Positions 7,419 through 15,191 are shown, numbered from the stretch's first letter. The stretch is 26,388 nucleotides of DNA from GW2011-AR1 sp964384965 (GCA_964384965.1 CAYLLR010000004.1:1-26388); one strand, 5' to 3'. A program made the numbers and translations. Notes: generated by a model not told the origin, from the sequence alone.

Positions 7419-7883
7419 TTATTTTTTACAATTTCCTTTTCCACAACATTGGTGTTCTTCTTCCGATTCTTTAAGGGAAATTTCTTTTTCAGAATTTGAT
7501 TTATCTTCTTCCTTTTCAATCATCTCTTTTGTTATTTCATCATTTATTTTTCCCAATTCTCTCTCAAGACTTTTTCTCATTTCATCTAATTTCCCAATTT
7601 GTTTAGTAATCAGCTCTTTAGTTTCGGGAACACCTTTTTTTACAAAATTTCCTTCCCCAACATCGACCGTCAATTCCTCCGAGATTAATTTTGCTTTTAC
7701 AAAAATGCCTCTTCCGATAGGGGCGAGTATTTCAGAATTTTTCCTTTTTTTAATTTCATCCAGACCGAAATTTATTTGATTCATCTCTAATGTCGCCTGC
7801 TCAATAACTCTAAGTTGTTCCTGAATTTGAATTATTTGTTTTTCAAAAGTTTTAAATCTTCTTGATAATTCTTCGTTGTTCAT
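7419..7883 (-). CDS. pfdA: Prefoldin alpha subunit with a Cys-rich C-terminal tail
   Basis: 154 residues. Two long coiled-coil helices (about 1-45 and 90-130) flank the short beta-hairpin region ILAPIGRGIFVKAKLI, the signature of the alpha subunit of the hexameric prefoldin chaperone that hands unfolded proteins to the thermosome. After residue 130 comes an acidic linker and then a tail HQCCGKGNCKK at 144-154, not part of the ordinary prefoldin fold and possibly metal-binding. It has a TATA box 26 nt before the ATG and stands as a single-gene unit, convergent with the isomerase gene 17 nt away. Confidence 0.87.
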   Translation of the reverse strand: MNNEELSRRFKTFEKQIIQIQEQLRVIEQATLEMNQINFGLDEIKKRKNSEILAPIGRGIFVKAKLISEELTVDVGEGNFVKKGVPETKELITKQIGKLDEMRKSLERELGKINDEITKEMIEKEEDKSNSEKEISLKESEEEHQCCGKGNCKK

Positions 7884-7903
7884 AAAATGTCTAAAATAAG
7901 TTC

Positions 7904-7912
7904 TTTTTTAAG
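7904..7912 (-). promoter_or_regulatory. TATA box of the prefoldin gene
   Basis: The minus strand reads CTTAAAAAA, centred 26 nt before the ATG at 7883. Confidence 0.55.
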
Positions 7913-7975
7913 TTTTGTGCTAAAAAGATTCTCTTTGGAAAATTTTAGAATCCAATTAATCAAATTGTAGATTTC

Positions 7976-7992
7976 TCAAAAATAATTTTTGA
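7976..7992. terminator. Palindrome downstream of the secY unit
   Basis: TCAAAAA-TAA-TTTTTGA is an exact inverted repeat 49 nt after the stop codon of the DUF106 gene. It lies in the spacer between that gene and the prefoldin promoter, so it may help end the secY message. AT-rich composition lowers its weight. Confidence 0.3.
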
Positions 7993-8040
7993 TAAGAAGA
8001 TTTTCAATTTTTAGGAAATATATAATTCTTACTCAATTTC

Positions 8041-8595
8041 TTAAACAACATCCATCTTTTTTTTCAGAATAGCTGAAATAATCAGTGTCGTTATCAAATA
8101 AAAAATAAACCACCCCATAAATCCCAAAAACCGAACAGGTTCTCCTGTTGAAATAGCGAGAGCCGTAAAATAATCATCGAACCACCTAAAGAAAAGGATG
8201 AACGGAACTCCCGTATAAGCCATTGCTCGGGTAGAAAGTTTCATTGTTTTTGGAATAAATTCAAGTTGCTTTTTTTGAAGAGCCATAATTTTTTCCGGAT
8301 GGTCTTTATATTTTTTCATCTCTTCTTGAATTAGTTTTTGTTCTTTTTTTAATTCCCTTAATGCTTTTTGGTCTGTAGCATATTTTTGAATTAAGGTCGT
8401 TCCAAGAGATATTATGAAAACAATAATTAGCATCCCCCATGTCAGATTCCAATCCAATAAAAAACCCGCAGTAGGATTTAAAATTAAATGGATAGAATCC
8501 TTAAGCCAAAAAAGTTGGTCCCAAAGGAATGCAATTAAAAGAGAAATAATCATTACAAAGCCTATAAGTTTGAAACTACCGCTTTTTTCTATCAT
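8041..8595 (-). CDS. EMC3/TMCO1 family (DUF106) YidC-like membrane insertase
   Basis: 184 residues with three hydrophobic segments: near residues 10-28, 50-68 and 150-178. A long charged coiled coil (about 75-115) lies between the second and third. This is the layout of archaeal DUF106 proteins of the Oxa1/YidC/Get1/EMC3 superfamily, thought to help insert membrane proteins together with the Sec translocon. The ATG overlaps the secY stop in an ATGA, and GGAGG stands about 7 nt before it, one of the few strong Shine-Dalgarno sites in the window. Coupling with secY supports the role. Confidence 0.85.
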   Translation of the reverse strand: MIEKSGSFKLIGFVMIISLLIAFLWDQLFWLKDSIHLILNPTAGFLLDWNLTWGMLIIVFIISLGTTLIQKYATDQKALRELKKEQKLIQEEMKKYKDHPEKIMALQKKQLEFIPKTMKLSTRAMAYTGVPFILFFRWFDDYFTALAISTGEPVRFLGFMGWFIFYLITTLIISAILKKKMDVV

Positions 8596-9986
8596 TGTCC
8601 CCCTCCTATAAATTTCTTCATCGCTGGATTCATTTCAGTTAAATGTTCTTGCACTATACTTTGATAAAACTGGAACATAATCATGATTACCAAAAGAATT
8701 GCGGTTCCAGAGACGAGTGCACCCAGTAAATTTGTAAATGAAGCAAGAATTCCAATTGCAATTCCCCCCATCACCGTCAAAGGCATGATATACCTGTCTA
8801 ATATTGATTCCAAAATCCTTATATCTTGCCTAAATCCTGCAACCTGCAATCCTGAAGCGGCTATGTTTTTTGCCTGAGACTTAGCATCTGTCGAAGAAGA
8901 TTTTACCCAAAAAATACTAAAAATTGTACAAAGTATTGTGAATGAAATGATATGAATCAATCCTTGAAGAAGATATCTTGGTAAGAGACCCCCTCTTATT
9001 GCAAGATCCAAAATATTTGTGCTTCCTAACCAGAAAGAAAGTCCCGAAACAGCTTGACCATTTACAAAATGTCCTAAGAATGTTGCGTACCCCAACCAAT
9101 TTTCCAGAAGACCCCCCAACAATTGGAGATTTGCTATTAAGGCAGCGGCTAAAATAACTGGGATAACATTAGCATAAAAGAAAGACAATGGCCACTTTAT
9201 ACCATACCCTCTTACTTTTCCATATGAAAGGGGAATTTCAACTTTTAAAGATTGTGCCCAAACGACAGCGAGGAAAATCAAGGTGGTTACCACCAAAACT
9301 GCAAGTGCTGAAAAGAAAGTTATTGCATCTTTTTCCATTATGGATTGAATTAAAACTAAAACCTTTCCCGAACAGGGAGTGTTTGCAAAATCAATTAAAC
9401 AATTTGCCCCTTGTTGGTCTATAAACTGAAATGCACTTGTAATTAATCTCCACGAAACTCCTGCCCCAATGAAAAGGCTTACTCCCGAACCGAACCCCCA
9501 TTTGTTTGAAAGTTCATCCATATAAAAAATTGCAAGACCTCCCAAAATTAATTGAAAGATAACTAATCCGGTGAATCCAGGGACTGCCTGAAGACCATTC
9601 ATTAAAACATAAACACTTGCTTCAAAAATAATGAAAAAGAACCCCAATAATTTTTGGATTCCTTGAAAGAACTTTTTCCCTTCGGTAGTGTTCGTATCAA
9701 TATCTATTATTCCTGCCCCCGTAAGAAGTTGTAGAATAATCGAAGCCATTACTATTGGTCCAATTCCCAATGAAATGATTGACCCAAAATCAGTTCCAAG
9801 GATTATTGCCAAATATTCGAATCTTTCAAGGGCATTCACACTCAATCCAAAAAGAGAAATATTCGCTAATATAAAAAAAGAGGCAAGAATTATGAGAGTC
9901 CACTTAAGTTTAACATTAAAACCTAATTTTTTTTCTTCAGGAGATGTAATCTCCGGAATGAAATTGAATATCTTCTTTAAATCCAT
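8592..9986 (-). CDS. secY: Preprotein translocase subunit SecY (Sec61 alpha)
   Basis: 464-residue channel subunit of the SecYE-beta translocon, with about ten membrane segments. The N-terminus begins with a short amphipathic helix, then TSPEEKKLGFNVKLKWT leads into the first segment as in archaeal SecY. The SLGIGPIVMASIILQLL segment (about 71-87) and the cytoplasmic loops around residues 250-262 and 360-400 follow the family pattern. In most archaea secY directly follows rpl15; here 208 nt and a separate TATA box (26 nt upstream) intervene, so it seems to form its own two-gene unit with the DUF106 gene. Confidence 0.95.
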   Translation of the reverse strand: MDLKKIFNFIPEITSPEEKKLGFNVKLKWTLIILASFFILANISLFGLSVNALERFEYLAIILGTDFGSIISLGIGPIVMASIILQLLTGAGIIDIDTNTTEGKKFFQGIQKLLGFFFIIFEASVYVLMNGLQAVPGFTGLVIFQLILGGLAIFYMDELSNKWGFGSGVSLFIGAGVSWRLITSAFQFIDQQGANCLIDFANTPCSGKVLVLIQSIMEKDAITFFSALAVLVVTTLIFLAVVWAQSLKVEIPLSYGKVRGYGIKWPLSFFYANVIPVILAAALIANLQLLGGLLENWLGYATFLGHFVNGQAVSGLSFWLGSTNILDLAIRGGLLPRYLLQGLIHIISFTILCTIFSIFWVKSSSTDAKSQAKNIAASGLQVAGFRQDIRILESILDRYIMPLTVMGGIAIGILASFTNLLGALVSGTAILLVIMIMFQFYQSIVQEHLTEMNPAMKKFIGGGQ

Positions 9987-10006
9987 GAGGTTTTAACATA
10001 AAAATA

Positions 10007-10016
10007 GTTTTTAAAG
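10007..10016 (-). promoter_or_regulatory. TATA box of secY
   Basis: The minus strand reads CTTTAAAAAC, centred 26 nt before the secY ATG at 9986. It indicates that secY is transcribed independently of the ribosomal operon. Confidence 0.6.
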
Positions 10017-10110
10017 TTTGTTGGAGCTATTCAAAAATAATTTTTAAAGAACTACTTTATTTTAAAAATTATAAAGAAAATATTTCAAGAGTTATAATTA
10101 TTTCAAATCA

Positions 10111-10194
10111 ATGGATTACAAATATTATTCTAAAATAGAGGTAAAGCCAGAAAATATGAAAGAGTCAGTAGAATTTTTAGATAAAAAAATTTAA
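10111..10194 (+). CDS. Possible 27-aa mini-ORF or gene remnant
   Basis: An ATG-initiated frame reads MDYKYYSKIEVKPENMKESV and seven more residues, stopping exactly next to the convergent uL15 stop codon. The composition looks protein-like (two Tyr, Pro, mixed charge) and not just poly-A/T. No family is recognised; it could be the start of a truncated gene. Confidence 0.25.
   Translation: MDYKYYSKIEVKPENMKESVEFLDKKI
10183..10189 (-). terminator. T-tract terminator of the ribosomal operon
   Basis: On the minus strand seven T residues follow the uL15 stop codon by about 5 nt. Such T-tracts end transcription in archaea. Confidence 0.4.
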
Positions 10195-10695
10195 TTATTT
10201 CTTCTTTTTTCTCTTTTCGTGTTTTGGATTTACTACCAAAGGAGTTTCAATTTTCTTTTTTTCTTTAATGACGACTGAACCCCCCGCGTTCTCAATTTTC
10301 TTTTTTGCCGAAGCTGAAATTTCCAAACAATTAATTGTTAATTTATTTTTTACTTCTCCTTTTCCAAGAATTTTATAATTTTTTAAATTAATCTCGTAAC
10401 TCTCGCCCTTTTTCTTCCCATATTTTTCTAAATGTAATTCGATATCCCCCACATTAATTCTTTTCCGATTATCTCTTTTTGTTTTCATAGAGGTTATCCC
10501 CTGTTTACCAAAATATTTATTCCCATATAATTTAAGAACAAGAGTTTTTTTATGGTCTGCTCTTTTTCCAGATCCACTCATCCCAATTCCGCCTTTGTTT
10601 CCAGATTTTCTTTTATTTTTTCTGGCTCCAGTCCCCGCTGTGCCCATTCCTTTTCCATGAAATCTTGAGGATTTTTTTCTTTTTTTTAATTTCAT
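10195..10695 (-). CDS. rpl15: Ribosomal protein uL15
   Basis: 166 residues. It has the very basic, Gly-rich N-terminus that threads into 23S rRNA (HGKGMGTAGTGARKNKRKSG), then a globular domain with VLKLYGNKYFGKQG and NVGDIELHLEKYG. The C-terminus carries an extra Lys-rich tail after the usual AGGSVVI end. Last gene of the operon; its ATG overlaps the MazG-like stop by one base (TAATG). Confidence 0.93.
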   Translation of the reverse strand: MKLKKRKKSSRFHGKGMGTAGTGARKNKRKSGNKGGIGMSGSGKRADHKKTLVLKLYGNKYFGKQGITSMKTKRDNRKRINVGDIELHLEKYGKKKGESYEINLKNYKILGKGEVKNKLTINCLEISASAKKKIENAGGSVVIKEKKKIETPLVVNPKHEKRKKKK

Positions 10696-11024
10696 TATCT
10701 ATTATCTCCTGATCCATGAAGTTTCTCTCTTTCATTTCTCGAGGCTAATTTATTTAAATTTGTTTGAATCACATCTTCCAATTCTAACCCAAGTTCTGTT
10801 GAAATTGAAGCAAGATACCAAAAGACATCTCCTATCTCTTTTTTTAATTCTTCTTTTTTTTCAGGACTTATTTTATAGTTATCATCTCTAATTATCTTTT
10901 TCATCTTTTCCAAAACTTCTCCGGACTCTCCTCCCAAACCCAGCATGGGATAAATCAGGTTTTTTCCTTTGTTAGGATAAATTGCAGTTTCCCAAGCTTT
11001 TTTTTGATATTCATTAAATTCCAT
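10695..11024 (-). CDS. MazG-like nucleotide pyrophosphohydrolase inside the spc operon
   Basis: 109 residues, all-alpha NTP pyrophosphatase (MazG-like/dUTPase-2 superfamily). The metal-binding pattern E33-xx-E36 (GGESGEV) and E63-xx-D66 (KEIGDVFWYL) is complete, and NLNKLASR at 89-96 matches the family's last helix. The expected reaction is hydrolysis of (d)NTPs, possibly noncanonical ones, to (d)NMP and pyrophosphate. Its position is unusual: it sits between uL30 and uL15, joined on both sides by one-base TAATG overlaps, so it is translated with the ribosomal genes. It could be housekeeping nucleotide clean-up or a link between nucleotide state and ribosome synthesis; the sequence does not decide. 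Confidence 0.87.
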   Translation of the reverse strand: MEFNEYQKKAWETAIYPNKGKNLIYPMLGLGGESGEVLEKMKKIIRDDNYKISPEKKEELKKEIGDVFWYLASISTELGLELEDVIQTNLNKLASRNEREKLHGSGDNR

Positions 11025-11377
11025 TATAGCATTCTCCCAATTAGTTTATCCATTTCTTTGTTTTCCCCTAAAATTCCTTTGGGATAGTGCAATTTCGTTT
11101 TAGCTCCACCGCGAGGAGGATGTAATCTAAAAAAAGGTTTTAGTTTGCCTTCTCCATCCTTTCTACCCCTTTTTTTAACCAATTCTTCATAGGTTTCTTT
11201 AGAAATTTCCCCATAAGAAACAAAGTTCCTCGCATTCCTTACCATCCCTAATTGTGCTTCATTGGGGTTTTTTAATACAATACAAGCATATTTCCTTCTA
11301 AGCCTAAGCCTCTCCAAATTTTCTTTGAATTTTTTATTCAATCCTACCTGGCCTCGAATTCTTATTACTGCAATCAT
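11024..11377 (-). CDS. rpl30: Ribosomal protein uL30
   Basis: 117 residues. AVIRIRGQVGL at the start, LRLRRKYACIVLKNPNEAQL, and the archaeal/eukaryotic C-terminal part with FFRLHPPRGGAKTKLHYPKG identify uL30 in its long archaeal form. It is somewhat shorter than the roughly 150 residues usual in Euryarchaeota. Its ATG overlaps the uS5 stop (ATGA). Confidence 0.94.
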   Translation of the reverse strand: MIAVIRIRGQVGLNKKFKENLERLRLRRKYACIVLKNPNEAQLGMVRNARNFVSYGEISKETYEELVKKRGRKDGEGKLKPFFRLHPPRGGAKTKLHYPKGILGENKEMDKLIGRML

Positions 11378-12234
11378 TTTTCGTTTGTTTTTTTAAGTGC
11401 ATCGATGCACGCTTTAATTAAGTTGAATGTAGTTCTTCTCTGACCGAGAGTTTTTGAATAGACGTCTTCTATTCCTGCAAGTTTTAAAACTTTTTTTAAT
11501 TCATTTGCGACGACCAATCCTGTTCCTTGAGGGGCAGGAATGAGAGTTAATCTTACACTTCCTGATTTTCCACTAACTTTGAAGGGTATTGAATGGGGTT
11601 CGTCGCAAGAACAGTCAAATGCAGAACATGCTCTTTTAATTTTTATTAAATTTAATTTTGCTTTTCTTGTGGCTTTGTCTCTTGCTGGAAGAGTTTCCCC
11701 TGCTTTTCCGACCCCAATTCCAATATGGCCCTTCTCATCCCCTACAACAGCCATTGCAGAAAAGGTCATAACTCCCCCTTCCTGAGTAATTCTTTGAGTT
11801 TGTCTCCAAGCTCTTCTTTTTCCTCCTCCAAATTTTCCTTTTGCCTGCCCGATAGCAATTAAATCAGTCTTAATTGGAAGAAGCAAATCAACAATCTCGT
11901 CCTCTAAAATTTTTTGATTATTGTCAAGTATTTCGTCAATATCTTTAATTTTTCCTTCCTTAACCTCTCTTCCAAGATCAGTTTTAGGAACCCATGATTC
12001 CAAATAATTCATTCTCTCCTCTTTTCTTCTATTCATCCTTTTTTGTTCTTTTGTTTCCTTAATTTCCTCTTTTTCAGATATTTCCAAAATTTCTTTCTCT
12101 AAGATTATTTTTTCTTCAATCATTTCTTTTGAGATTTTTTTTGGGTCTTTTGCTTTTTCAAGAGCTTTCTCCTCAGAAATTGTTCCATATGCTTCGGAAG
12201 TTTTCTTAAGGGATTTCATTTCTTTTTTCATCAT
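11374..12234 (-). CDS. rps5: Ribosomal protein uS5 with a charged N-terminal extension
   Basis: 286 residues. The uS5 body starts near residue 78 (YLESWVPKTDLGREVKEGKI). The decoding-site loop is GKFGGGKRRAWRQTQ, followed by VGDEKGHIGIGVGKAGE and the archaeal Cys cluster CSAFDCSCDEPHSIPFKV. The first 75 or so residues are an added Lys/Glu-rich, probably helical segment not seen in typical 210-230 residue archaeal uS5. No start codon nearer the conserved body looks better, except internal Met69 and Met75, so part of the extension could be shorter in vivo. The ATG overlaps the uL18 stop. Confidence 0.94.
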   Translation of the reverse strand: MMKKEMKSLKKTSEAYGTISEEKALEKAKDPKKISKEMIEEKIILEKEILEISEKEEIKETKEQKRMNRRKEERMNYLESWVPKTDLGREVKEGKIKDIDEILDNNQKILEDEIVDLLLPIKTDLIAIGQAKGKFGGGKRRAWRQTQRITQEGGVMTFSAMAVVGDEKGHIGIGVGKAGETLPARDKATRKAKLNLIKIKRACSAFDCSCDEPHSIPFKVSGKSGSVRLTLIPAPQGTGLVVANELKKVLKLAGIEDVYSKTLGQRRTTFNLIKACIDALKKTNEK

Positions 12235-12707
12235 AATTTATCTATTTTAGATTTAACCTCCTCGATTATCTTTAAAACTTCTTCTCTTTTTTCCTTGTTT
12301 GGAAAATTCTCACTCGAACAATTAATCTCCACTCCACTTTCTATCAGCCCATTTATAAAAGCAAAAACTTTACTTTTTTTAATAGACCGAATCATTCCCA
12401 AATCAATTATTGGTTTTTCTAATTTATCTTTCAAAATTTTTTTACCGGTTAAATATCCCAAAAGATAGGATGCGACGAGGGATTTTAAGCTACCTTTAAG
12501 TTTTTCTGGCCATCCATATCTTAAAAGGTCTTTCGAAGTGAAACCAAAAATAACCCTATCCTGTGCTGCCTCACTTTCTATATATTGAGAAATAATATAC
12601 CGGTTTGTTTTTCTAAAAACCACTCTGGGTAGGCCACTCTTTAGAAGTTTTAATCTTCTCAAATAGTCTGTTTTTCTTTCCCTTTTTCGTCTTTTTAGTA
12701 TTTTCAT
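12231..12707 (-). CDS. rpl18: Ribosomal protein uL18
   Basis: 158 residues, the 5S rRNA-binding protein of the central protuberance. RRKRERKTDYLRRLKLLKSG at the start, RVVFRKTNRYIISQYIE, and YLLGYLTGKK identify it. It is shorter than most archaeal uL18 (about 190 residues); the C-terminal end is reduced. Overlaps eL19 and uS5 by 4 nt each. Confidence 0.93.
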   Translation of the reverse strand: MKILKRRKRERKTDYLRRLKLLKSGLPRVVFRKTNRYIISQYIESEAAQDRVIFGFTSKDLLRYGWPEKLKGSLKSLVASYLLGYLTGKKILKDKLEKPIIDLGMIRSIKKSKVFAFINGLIESGVEINCSSENFPNKEKREEVLKIIEEVKSKIDKL

Positions 12708-13108
12708 TTTTTCATTCCCTTAATATTTAATCTTAAATTTTCTTTACTCTTAAATGTTTTATTTCTTATTTCCTTTCTTATTTTCTTAGATTCTTCCAGA
12801 CTAATTTCACCTTGTTTTTTAAGATGTTTTACATATTTTCTCAATTTTCTTGTCATTTTAACATAATTTTTTTTTCTTTTGTTAACTTTCTTTTTAATTT
12901 TCCCTACTCCTCTTTTGTTTTTTCTTTTTTTGTTTTTTCTTCTCCCTTTGATAGGTTTAATAACTATTGCACCGTCATTAACTAAATCTCTAATATCTTG
13001 TTTAGTTATTGCATCTTTTATTTCATCAAGTCTTACTCTCACAAATTTAATCCTTTCTTTTCCAACTTTTAAAGCTCTTGCGGCCAAATCTTTCTTATTT
13101 AGTATCAT
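12704..13108 (-). CDS. rpl19e: Ribosomal protein eL19
   Basis: 134 residues of the archaeal/eukaryotic eL19 family. It has LAARALKVGKERIKFV near the N-terminus, a DIRDLVNDGAIVIKPIKGRR stretch, and long basic helices (KKKVNKRKKNYVKMTRKLRK). The first Met matches the family start, so the 14-nt overlap with eL32 is probably real. The C-terminal helix is shorter than in most archaea. Confidence 0.92.
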   Translation of the reverse strand: MILNKKDLAARALKVGKERIKFVRVRLDEIKDAITKQDIRDLVNDGAIVIKPIKGRRKNKKRKNKRGVGKIKKKVNKRKKNYVKMTRKLRKYVKHLKKQGEISLEESKKIRKEIRNKTFKSKENLRLNIKGMKK

Positions 13109-13523
13109 TTTTCTTTCCCAAATCCGAATTGTTTTTTTCTGATTTTTTTAACTTATTTTTTTCTTTTTCGTTTTTTTTCAAGAACGAGTTAACGTTAAAA
13201 TTTTTTAATTCAATTTTCAGTTCCTTAGCTTTTTTCATGATTTCAATTTTTTTCTTCTTTCCAACTTTTCCAAGAATCCCTATCTTGTTATCTCCTATTT
13301 TAATCAAATCATTCATGTTATTTATCTTCATTTCTATGGATTTTTCTTTTCTAATCTTTTTTGGACTTTTATATCCAATACTAACAATTGAAGGATATCC
13401 TTTCTTTTTTTCCCTCATTTTATTATCTCTTCCTTTTGGTTTTCTCCAACTTGATTTTTTTCCCTTTCCTTTTCCAAATTTTGAAAATCTTTTTGCATCT
13501 CGTCTTAAAAATTTTTTTTTCAT
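13095..13523 (-). CDS. rpl32e: Ribosomal protein eL32
   Basis: 142 residues from the ATG at 13523. FLRRDAKRFSKFGKGKGKKS and SWRKPKGRDNKMREKKKGYP are the conserved eL32 N-terminal part, and SIVSIGYKSPKKIR follows. An upstream TTG at 13550 would add nine residues overlapping uL6. The ATG is preferred because it follows the uL6 stop in the TAAAATG arrangement seen at other junctions. The C-terminus has an extra Lys/Asn-rich tail of about 25 residues. Confidence 0.92.
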   Translation of the reverse strand: MKKKFLRRDAKRFSKFGKGKGKKSSWRKPKGRDNKMREKKKGYPSIVSIGYKSPKKIRKEKSIEMKINNMNDLIKIGDNKIGILGKVGKKKKIEIMKKAKELKIELKNFNVNSFLKKNEKEKNKLKKSEKNNSDLGKKNDTK

Positions 13524-13524
13524 T

Positions 13525-14067
13525 TTACATTTTCTTTCCTGCCTTTTCAATTATGTAAATTCCATCCTGAAAAACTCTCAAATCTCTCCCTTTAATTTTT
13601 GTGGCTTTTTCAAAGTTTGCAGAGGCTTGCCCTGCCAATTCTTTATCCATAGATTTAATTGTAATAATCTCTTTTTTAATTTCGATCTCCACCCCCTCCG
13701 GAATTTTAACAATTCTTTCAACTTTTTCTCCAAGGAAGTTTTTTATTATCGCTTTGTCTCCTTCTATTTTTACTGTAAAAGGAAAATGCCCATGACAAAT
13801 TTTTAGATTATATTCAAATTTTTTTGTGACCCCCTTAATCATATTTTTTATATGTGCTTCAAGAGTATTCATTATTTTTTTCTCATTTTTTGTCGCTTTT
13901 TCTTGACCCAAAATAATTTCTTTTCCATTAAATTCAATTTTAACTCTCCCAGGATTGAAATTTCTTGTTAATTCTCCCTCAGGACCCTTTACATTTATCT
14001 TAGAATCCTCTAAATTTATTTCTATTCCCTCTGGAATTTCAATTTTTTTAAATAATGGTTTTTTCAT
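13525..14067 (-). CDS. rpl6: Ribosomal protein uL6
   Basis: 180 residues with two repeated alpha/beta domains. IEIPEGIEINLEDSKINVKG begins the first and VKIPEGVEIEIKKEIITIKS the second, followed by the rRNA-contacting end KIKGRDLRVFQDGIYI. Length is normal for archaea. Follows uS8 after 11 nt, the largest gap inside the operon. Confidence 0.95.
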   Translation of the reverse strand: MKKPLFKKIEIPEGIEINLEDSKINVKGPEGELTRNFNPGRVKIEFNGKEIILGQEKATKNEKKIMNTLEAHIKNMIKGVTKKFEYNLKICHGHFPFTVKIEGDKAIIKNFLGEKVERIVKIPEGVEIEIKKEIITIKSMDKELAGQASANFEKATKIKGRDLRVFQDGIYIIEKAGKKM

Positions 14068-14078
14068 TTTGAAATTTT

Positions 14079-14459
14079 TTAATAAAAATATGAAATTAAA
14101 GAACCTCCAATTTTTTCTTCTTCAGCTTCTTCATGAGTCATAAGTCCCTTATTTGTAGAAAGAATCATTATTCCCAAATTTCTTGCAGGAAGATATCTTC
14201 TTCGGTATTTTTCAATTTGAGATTTGGTTACACTAAACCTTGGTTTTATGGCCTTACATTCACTAAACTCCCCGAGTGTAACTTCAATTGATTTGTCTTT
14301 AGAGTTTATTTTATATTTTTTTACGGCTCCTTGTTGTTTCATTATCTTCAAAATTTCAATTAGTAAATTTGAGATTATTTTTATTCTGACAATGCTTTTT
14401 TTAGCTTTCTTAGCATTCCTTAACATGTTTAGCGCATCTGCTACTATATCGTGTGCCAT
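14079..14459 (-). CDS. rps8: Ribosomal protein uS8
   Basis: 126 residues starting MAHDIVADALNMLRNAKKAK, the family's usual beginning. The C-terminal half has ARNLGIMILSTNKGLMTHEE, with the conserved STxxG(L/I)MTxxEA pattern that binds 16S rRNA helix 21. Longer in-frame starts upstream run into uS14 and are rejected: ATG at 14459 follows the uS14 stop by one base. Confidence 0.95.
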   Translation of the reverse strand: MAHDIVADALNMLRNAKKAKKSIVRIKIISNLLIEILKIMKQQGAVKKYKINSKDKSIEVTLGEFSECKAIKPRFSVTKSQIEKYRRRYLPARNLGIMILSTNKGLMTHEEAEEEKIGGSLISYFY

Positions 14460-14460
14460 T

Positions 14461-14691
14461 TTAACTATATTTTTTAAACCCGATTTCTGTTGCAATTTCT
14501 CTGAAACAGTGTCTACAAAGATGGAGTCCATATGAACTTATATGTGCCCCAAATCTTCCACAGCGTTCACATTTTTGAACTGCAATCCCAATTTTTCTTT
14601 CTTTGGGTTTGCAGTGTTTTAAAAACTTCTTCTTTATTGCAGGTTTTGCATTTAATTGTTTGAAAATTTTTTTCCAATCGCTTGCAGTCAT
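14461..14691 (-). CDS. rps14: Ribosomal protein uS14, zinc-binding form
   Basis: 76 residues. Cys41, Cys44 (CERCG), Cys59 and Cys62 (CRHC) form the zinc site, and LCRHCFREIATEIGFKKYS is the conserved end. About 20 extra residues at the N-terminus (MTASDWKKIFKQLNAKP) precede the basic HCKPKERKIG segment, making it longer than the 50-56 residues usual in archaea. Confidence 0.94.
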   Translation of the reverse strand: MTASDWKKIFKQLNAKPAIKKKFLKHCKPKERKIGIAVQKCERCGRFGAHISSYGLHLCRHCFREIATEIGFKKYS

Positions 14692-14692
14692 T

Positions 14693-15190
14693 TTATTTAA
14701 ACCTCGTTTGGAACTTTTCTTCCATAAATTTAATTATTTCTTCTTTTTTGATTTTTTGTCTTTGAGGAATCTTCCCGGATTTTATTTTTCTTAGTTTAAC
14801 CCTTCTTCCAGATCTTTTGAACACAACAGTCACATCAAAACCCATAATTCCAATTTCCCGATAATAATCCATCCCAGGAATTTCAAGATATTCTTGGATT
14901 CCAAATGAAAAATTGTTTTCACTAATTTGTTTTTTCTTAAGGGTGTTATCTATTGCTAAGAGCATTTTTCTTAATAACTCTTCCGTACCTTTTCTTATTG
15001 TGACAACCGTCCCTATTTCCAATCCTGGTCGAACACCTAATCCAGGGATCCTTTTTCTGGAAGTAGTTTTTGAAGGTTTCCTGTTGGTGATTATCTCCAA
15101 AAGTTTATGTCCTTTTTCTAAATAGTCTCCCGTTCCCCCAATACTAAGCACTACCTTTTCAATTTTTATTTCTCTCATCTTGTTTTCCAT
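14693..15190 (-). CDS. rpl5: Ribosomal protein uL5
   Basis: 165 residues. IEKVVLSIGGTGDYLEKGHK at the start, then TSRKRIPGLGVRPGLEIGTV and the region FGIQEYLEIPGMDYYREIGI are diagnostic for archaeal uL5, which binds 5S rRNA with uL18 and contacts the small subunit. Normal length. Confidence 0.95.
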   Translation of the reverse strand: MENKMREIKIEKVVLSIGGTGDYLEKGHKLLEIITNRKPSKTTSRKRIPGLGVRPGLEIGTVVTIRKGTEELLRKMLLAIDNTLKKKQISENNFSFGIQEYLEIPGMDYYREIGIMGFDVTVVFKRSGRRVKLRKIKSGKIPQRQKIKKEEIIKFMEEKFQTRFK

Positions 15191-15191
15191 T

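Noticed and set aside
13524..13550. TTG start for eL32, nine residues longer
   Set aside because: It overlaps uL6, and the ATG at 13523 matches the family start and the TAAAATG junction pattern.
13078..13806. A long plus-strand open frame (242 codons) opposite eL32 and uL6
   Set aside because: It is Phe-rich low-complexity sequence produced by the purine-rich coding strand of the ribosomal genes; eL32 and uL6 are certain on the other strand.
14460..14531. Longer uS8 start overlapping uS14
   Set aside because: The uS8 family begins at MAHDIVADAL; the extra 24 residues are out-of-frame uS14 sequence.
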